In this document: positions 6,688-8,824 of the stretch, piece by piece | Layout of the letters: each line of letters begins with the position of its first letter | Position numbering within the stretch: the first letter of the stretch is position 1 | Assembly (NCBI GenBank): GCA_003448675.1 | Contig: DLXZ01000261.1 | Span: forward strand, 3,551 to 12,374 | Length of the DNA stretch: 8,824 nucleotides | Direction: 5' to 3' | Origin: Porticoccaceae bacterium | GTDB lineage: Bacteria > Pseudomonadota > Gammaproteobacteria > Pseudomonadales > Porticoccaceae | Made by a program: the position numbers and the translations under genes | Notes under the pieces: generated by a model | Database searches by the model: none | What the model was told of the DNA's origin: nothing | Seen by the model: only the letters and a program-made list of their open reading frames with translations

Positions 6688-7479
6688 ATGCCCCTGATCG
6701 ACCGTGACGGCGTTAATATCTACTACGATATTCAGGGTCCGGAGCAGGGCCTGCCCATAATACTAAGCCACGGGCATGCTGCCGCGACCCCAATGTGGGC
6801 CCTTCAGGTTACCGCACTGAAAAAAAACTACCGGATTATCACCTGGGACCTGCGCGGCCATGGCCGCAGCGACTGCCCCTCCGACCCCACGCTCTACAGC
6901 GTCAAACACACGGTCGATGACATGGCCGCCATCCTGGATACCTGCGGCCTGGAGCGGGCCGTAATCGGCGGCCATTCGCTGGGCGGTGTGATGAGTTTCC
7001 AGTTTCAGCTCGCCTACCCGGAGCGGGTGTTGGCCATGGCCATTCTTAACAGTGGGCCAGGCTTTCGCAACGACCGGGTCCGCGAGCAATGGAACCAGGG
7101 CTGCGAACGCACCGCCGCGTCGCTGGAACGCAAGGGCCTGGCGGCACTGTCAAAAAGCAATGAGGTGCACGCGGAATGGCATCGGGACGTACAGGGCCTG
7201 ATTCACGCCGCGCGGGGTATTATGACCCACCAAGACGCGCGCATGATCGACAACCTCGGCAATATCAAGGTACCGGTGCTGGTATTGGTAGGTGCCGACG
7301 ACCAGGAGTTCCTGGGCGCGGCGAATTACATGGCCCGAAAAATTCCCAATGTGCGCAAAGAGATCATCGACAACGCCGGCCATGCCGCCAATCTGGATCA
7401 GCCAGAAGTCTTTAATGCGCTGTTGAGAAACTTTCTGGAAGACATCGAAAAACATACAAACACTGCCAATCAAAGCTGA
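6688..7479 (+). CDS. Alpha/beta-fold hydrolase
   Basis: Cytoplasmic hydrolase of 263 residues with the complete fold signature of the family that includes 3-oxoadipate enol-lactonases, haloperoxidase-like esterases and related lactonases. The oxyanion-hole HG is at residues 28-29 (ILSHGHAA) and the WDLRGHGRSD motif at 53-62. The nucleophile elbow G-H-S-L-G-G puts the catalytic Ser at 97. The acid is probably D204 (VGADDQEF) and the base H232 (NAGHAANLDQPE). There is no signal peptide. Residues about 125-180 form a helical lid that would decide substrate; it gives no recognisable specificity. The gene is transcribed away from the metal operon and converges on the DUF35/thiolase pair with only 26 nt between stop codons. 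A role in degrading an ester or lactone intermediate is possible from the neighbouring acyl-CoA genes but is inference. Confidence 0.9.
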   Translation: MPLIDRDGVNIYYDIQGPEQGLPIILSHGHAAATPMWALQVTALKKNYRIITWDLRGHGRSDCPSDPTLYSVKHTVDDMAAILDTCGLERAVIGGHSLGGVMSFQFQLAYPERVLAMAILNSGPGFRNDRVREQWNQGCERTAASLERKGLAALSKSNEVHAEWHRDVQGLIHAARGIMTHQDARMIDNLGNIKVPVLVLVGADDQEFLGAANYMARKIPNVRKEIIDNAGHAANLDQPEVFNALLRNFLEDIEKHTNTANQS

Positions 7480-7516
7480 CCGGCAGGGTTTGAATCTGGC
7501 GCTTTTTACACCGGTC
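7478..7516. repeat. Inverted repeat spanning the convergent gene junction
   Basis: GACCGG (7478-7483) and CCGGTC (7511-7516) are inverted arms around a 27-nt spacer containing CTTTTT. The arms include the stop-codon region of the hydrolase gene and the last codons of the DUF35 gene. It could be a weak bidirectional terminator, but the loop is long and no tight stem with a T-run is present. Confidence 0.2.
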
Positions 7517-7901
7517 GAAAAAAGGGTACCGCCGTGCCCTCGCCGGTATCGACAAAAGCCACTTCCACAGACTGACCAATATTCAGATTATCGAAGTCAC
7601 AATCGATAATATTAGTCATCATTGTGGGACCTTCCTCCAGGGTCACATAGGCAATGGCCCAGGGCTCCTTGGTTCTGCGGGTCACGCTGTAACTGTAGAT
7701 AACGCCACGCCCGGCACTTTCCAGATATTCAGTATTGTCACTGAAACAAAAAGGACACAGGCTGCGCGGATAAAAATGGTTCTCCCCGCAGTCATTGCAT
7801 TTTTTAACCAGCAGCTTGCCTTCGCCAGTGGCATCCCAGAAGGCTTTAGTTTCGTGATTGACTCGCGGTGCTTTTACTTTGGGTTTGCTGTTATCACTCA
7901 T
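7506..7901 (-). CDS. DUF35 family zinc-ribbon/OB-fold protein, acyl-CoA thiolase partner
   Basis: Protein of 131 residues with the two-part DUF35 layout. A short N-terminal helix (ETKAFWDATGEGKL, 17-30) leads into a rubredoxin-like zinc ribbon with C35, C38, C49 and C52 (CNDC...CPFC). An OB fold follows (GVIYSYSVTRR, AIAYVTLEEGP, IGQSVEVAF). Such proteins bind CoA-type ligands or scaffold thiolase-superfamily enzymes: known examples are the DUF35 subunit with archaeal thiolase/HMG-CoA synthase and the DUF35 domain of ChsH2 with the Ltp2 aldolase. ATG at 7899-7901 is chosen because it forms an ATGA overlap with the thiolase stop and has GAGGG about 8 nt upstream; the longer frame to 7988 lies entirely within the thiolase gene. 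The overlap and gene order indicate that it is the thiolase's partner. Confidence 0.9.
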   Translation of the reverse strand: MSDNSKPKVKAPRVNHETKAFWDATGEGKLLVKKCNDCGENHFYPRSLCPFCFSDNTEYLESAGRGVIYSYSVTRRTKEPWAIAYVTLEEGPTMMTNIIDCDFDNLNIGQSVEVAFVDTGEGTAVPFFRPV

Positions 7902-8824
7902 GCGTCCGCCCTCTCCATAATTAGTGTGGCGCTGCCCATACGCGAGCCCAGCAGGCCACCGGTACCATGAGCCAACGCCACGTCGCAATTGGGCACCTGA
8001 ACTTTGGGGTGGGCTTCACCACGCAGTTGACGAACAGCTTCGATCACCTTGGTAATGCCGCCACGATCACTGGGGTGGTTATTACACAGGCCACCGCCAT
8101 CGGTATTAAAAGGTAGCTTGCCGACGCCGGAAATAAGGTTACCGTCAGCAACGAACTTACCGCCTTCACCTTTGGCGCAGAAACCCAGATCCTCGAGGGT
8201 TTCTACCACGGTAATGGTGAAGGAATCATAGATCGATGCGTACTTGATATCAGCGGGCGTCACCCCGGCCTCTTCAAAGGCGGTGGGGCCTGACCAGCGA
8301 GCGCCAGAGAATGTGAGGTCCACTTTGCCGCCATTCAAATGCTTGGGCGCCTCGCCAGCGCCCAGCACACGAACCGCGGGTCGCTTCAGTTCCTTCGCAA
8401 CTTCCGGCGCCACCACAATGACGGCGCCACCGCCGTCGCTGACCACGCAGCAATCCAGACGATGCAGGGGATCAGAAATTATGGGTGAATTGAGTACATC
8501 CTCAACGGTGACCACATCGCGCAACACCGCATGCTCGTTGTACTGCGCATGGTGGGACGCCGCCACCTTCACCCAGGCCAGCTGTTCGCTGGTGGTGCCG
8601 TATTCGTGCATATGTCGCATGGCCGCCATGCCATACATATTCGTAATCGTTGGCCGAAACGGCGCTTCAAAGCCATATTCAGCCGGAGCGCCGCCGCCAG
8701 GGCGAGTACGGTAGTTTTCCTTGGCGTCGGCCCGTGGGCGACCGGCCAAGGTAATCAAAGCCACCTTGCAATGGCCGGCGGCAATGGCCTGGGCCGCATG
8801 ATTCACATGCAGCACATAGGACGA
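7898..8824 (-). CDS. Thiolase-superfamily enzyme (SCP-x/lipid-transfer type), N-terminus outside window
   Basis: The frame is open to the window edge (SSYVLHVNHAAQ...), so about 308 C-terminal residues are visible and the gene starts beyond 8824. Recognisable SCP-x-type thiolase features are the AIAAGHCKVALI helix-strand, MHEYGTTSEQLAWV, DPLHRLDCCVVSDGGGAV, IYDSFTITVVETLEDLGF and the closing HGTGGLLGSRMGSATLIM. The catalytic His survives as NNHPSDRGG (His at visible residue 250). The second catalytic Cys of true thiolases (C-x-GGG) is replaced by HGTGG at about 286-290. The nucleophilic Cys region lies just beyond the edge and cannot be judged. The enzyme may be a thiolase-like acyltransferase or a retro-aldolase of the Ltp2 kind acting on a CoA thioester, probably in lipid, steroid or aromatic-side-chain breakdown. 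It overlaps the DUF35 gene by 4 nt (ATGA). Confidence 0.88.
   Translation of the reverse strand, partial: SSYVLHVNHAAQAIAAGHCKVALITLAGRPRADAKENYRTRPGGGAPAEYGFEAPFRPTITNMYGMAAMRHMHEYGTTSEQLAWVKVAASHHAQYNEHAVLRDVVTVEDVLNSPIISDPLHRLDCCVVSDGGGAVIVVAPEVAKELKRPAVRVLGAGEAPKHLNGGKVDLTFSGARWSGPTAFEEAGVTPADIKYASIYDSFTITVVETLEDLGFCAKGEGGKFVADGNLISGVGKLPFNTDGGGLCNNHPSDRGGITKVIEAVRQLRGEAHPKVQVPNCDVALAHGTGGLLGSRMGSATLIMERADA

Noticed and set aside
6763..7473. Minus-strand open frames of about 107 codons within the hydrolase gene
   Set aside because: Antisense shadows of a gene with an intact catalytic triad; no coding evidence of their own.
7902..7988. N-terminal extension of the DUF35 protein
   Set aside because: The extra residues come from reading the thiolase gene in another frame, have no family resemblance, and the ATGA-overlap start has a suitable ribosome binding site.

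Overview
The window looks like chromosomal DNA from a Gram-negative proteobacterium, most likely a marine or aquatic gammaproteobacterium. This rests on a complete CusCBA-type tripartite efflux system, which needs an outer membrane, on protein style, and on a thiolase/DUF35 gene pair of the sort found in lipid-, steroid- or aromatic-degrading proteobacteria. The taxonomic guess is inference; no rRNA or marker gene is present.

Region A (1-6536, minus strand) is a compact copper/silver efflux operon. In transcription order it encodes a small secreted Cys/His-rich protein (6180-6536), a TolC-like outer-membrane channel CusC (4742-6073), a periplasmic adaptor CusB with a CusF-like metal-binding domain fused at its C-terminus (3229-4752), the inner-membrane RND pump CusA (123-3236), and the start of one more, unrecognised ORF (1-126) that runs off the window. 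The last three junctions are overlaps of 11, 8 and 4 nt, so translation is probably coupled. The methionines and acidic residues that define Cu(I)/Ag(I) RND pumps are all present in CusA.

Region B (6537-6687) is the only substantial non-coding stretch, between divergent transcription units. It holds a perfect 6-9-6 inverted repeat overlapping a plausible -35 box of the metal operon, and a terminator-like hairpin with a T-run immediately before the ribosome binding site of the next gene on the plus strand.

Region C (6688-8824) is metabolic. It has an alpha/beta hydrolase on the plus strand (6688-7479), converging on a minus-strand pair: a thiolase-superfamily enzyme (7898-8824, N-terminus outside the window) and a DUF35 zinc-ribbon/OB-fold protein (7506-7901). 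These two overlap by ATGA and probably form an enzyme-partner complex acting on acyl-CoA substrates. The visible thiolase part lacks the usual C-terminal catalytic cysteine, so it may be a repurposed member such as an aldolase.

No tRNA, rRNA, CRISPR array, insertion sequence or integrase was seen. The most interesting points are the adaptor-chaperone fusion with a displaced tryptophan, the Cys/His-rich leader gene, the regulatory architecture of the 6537-6687 gap, and the atypical thiolase/DUF35 pair.
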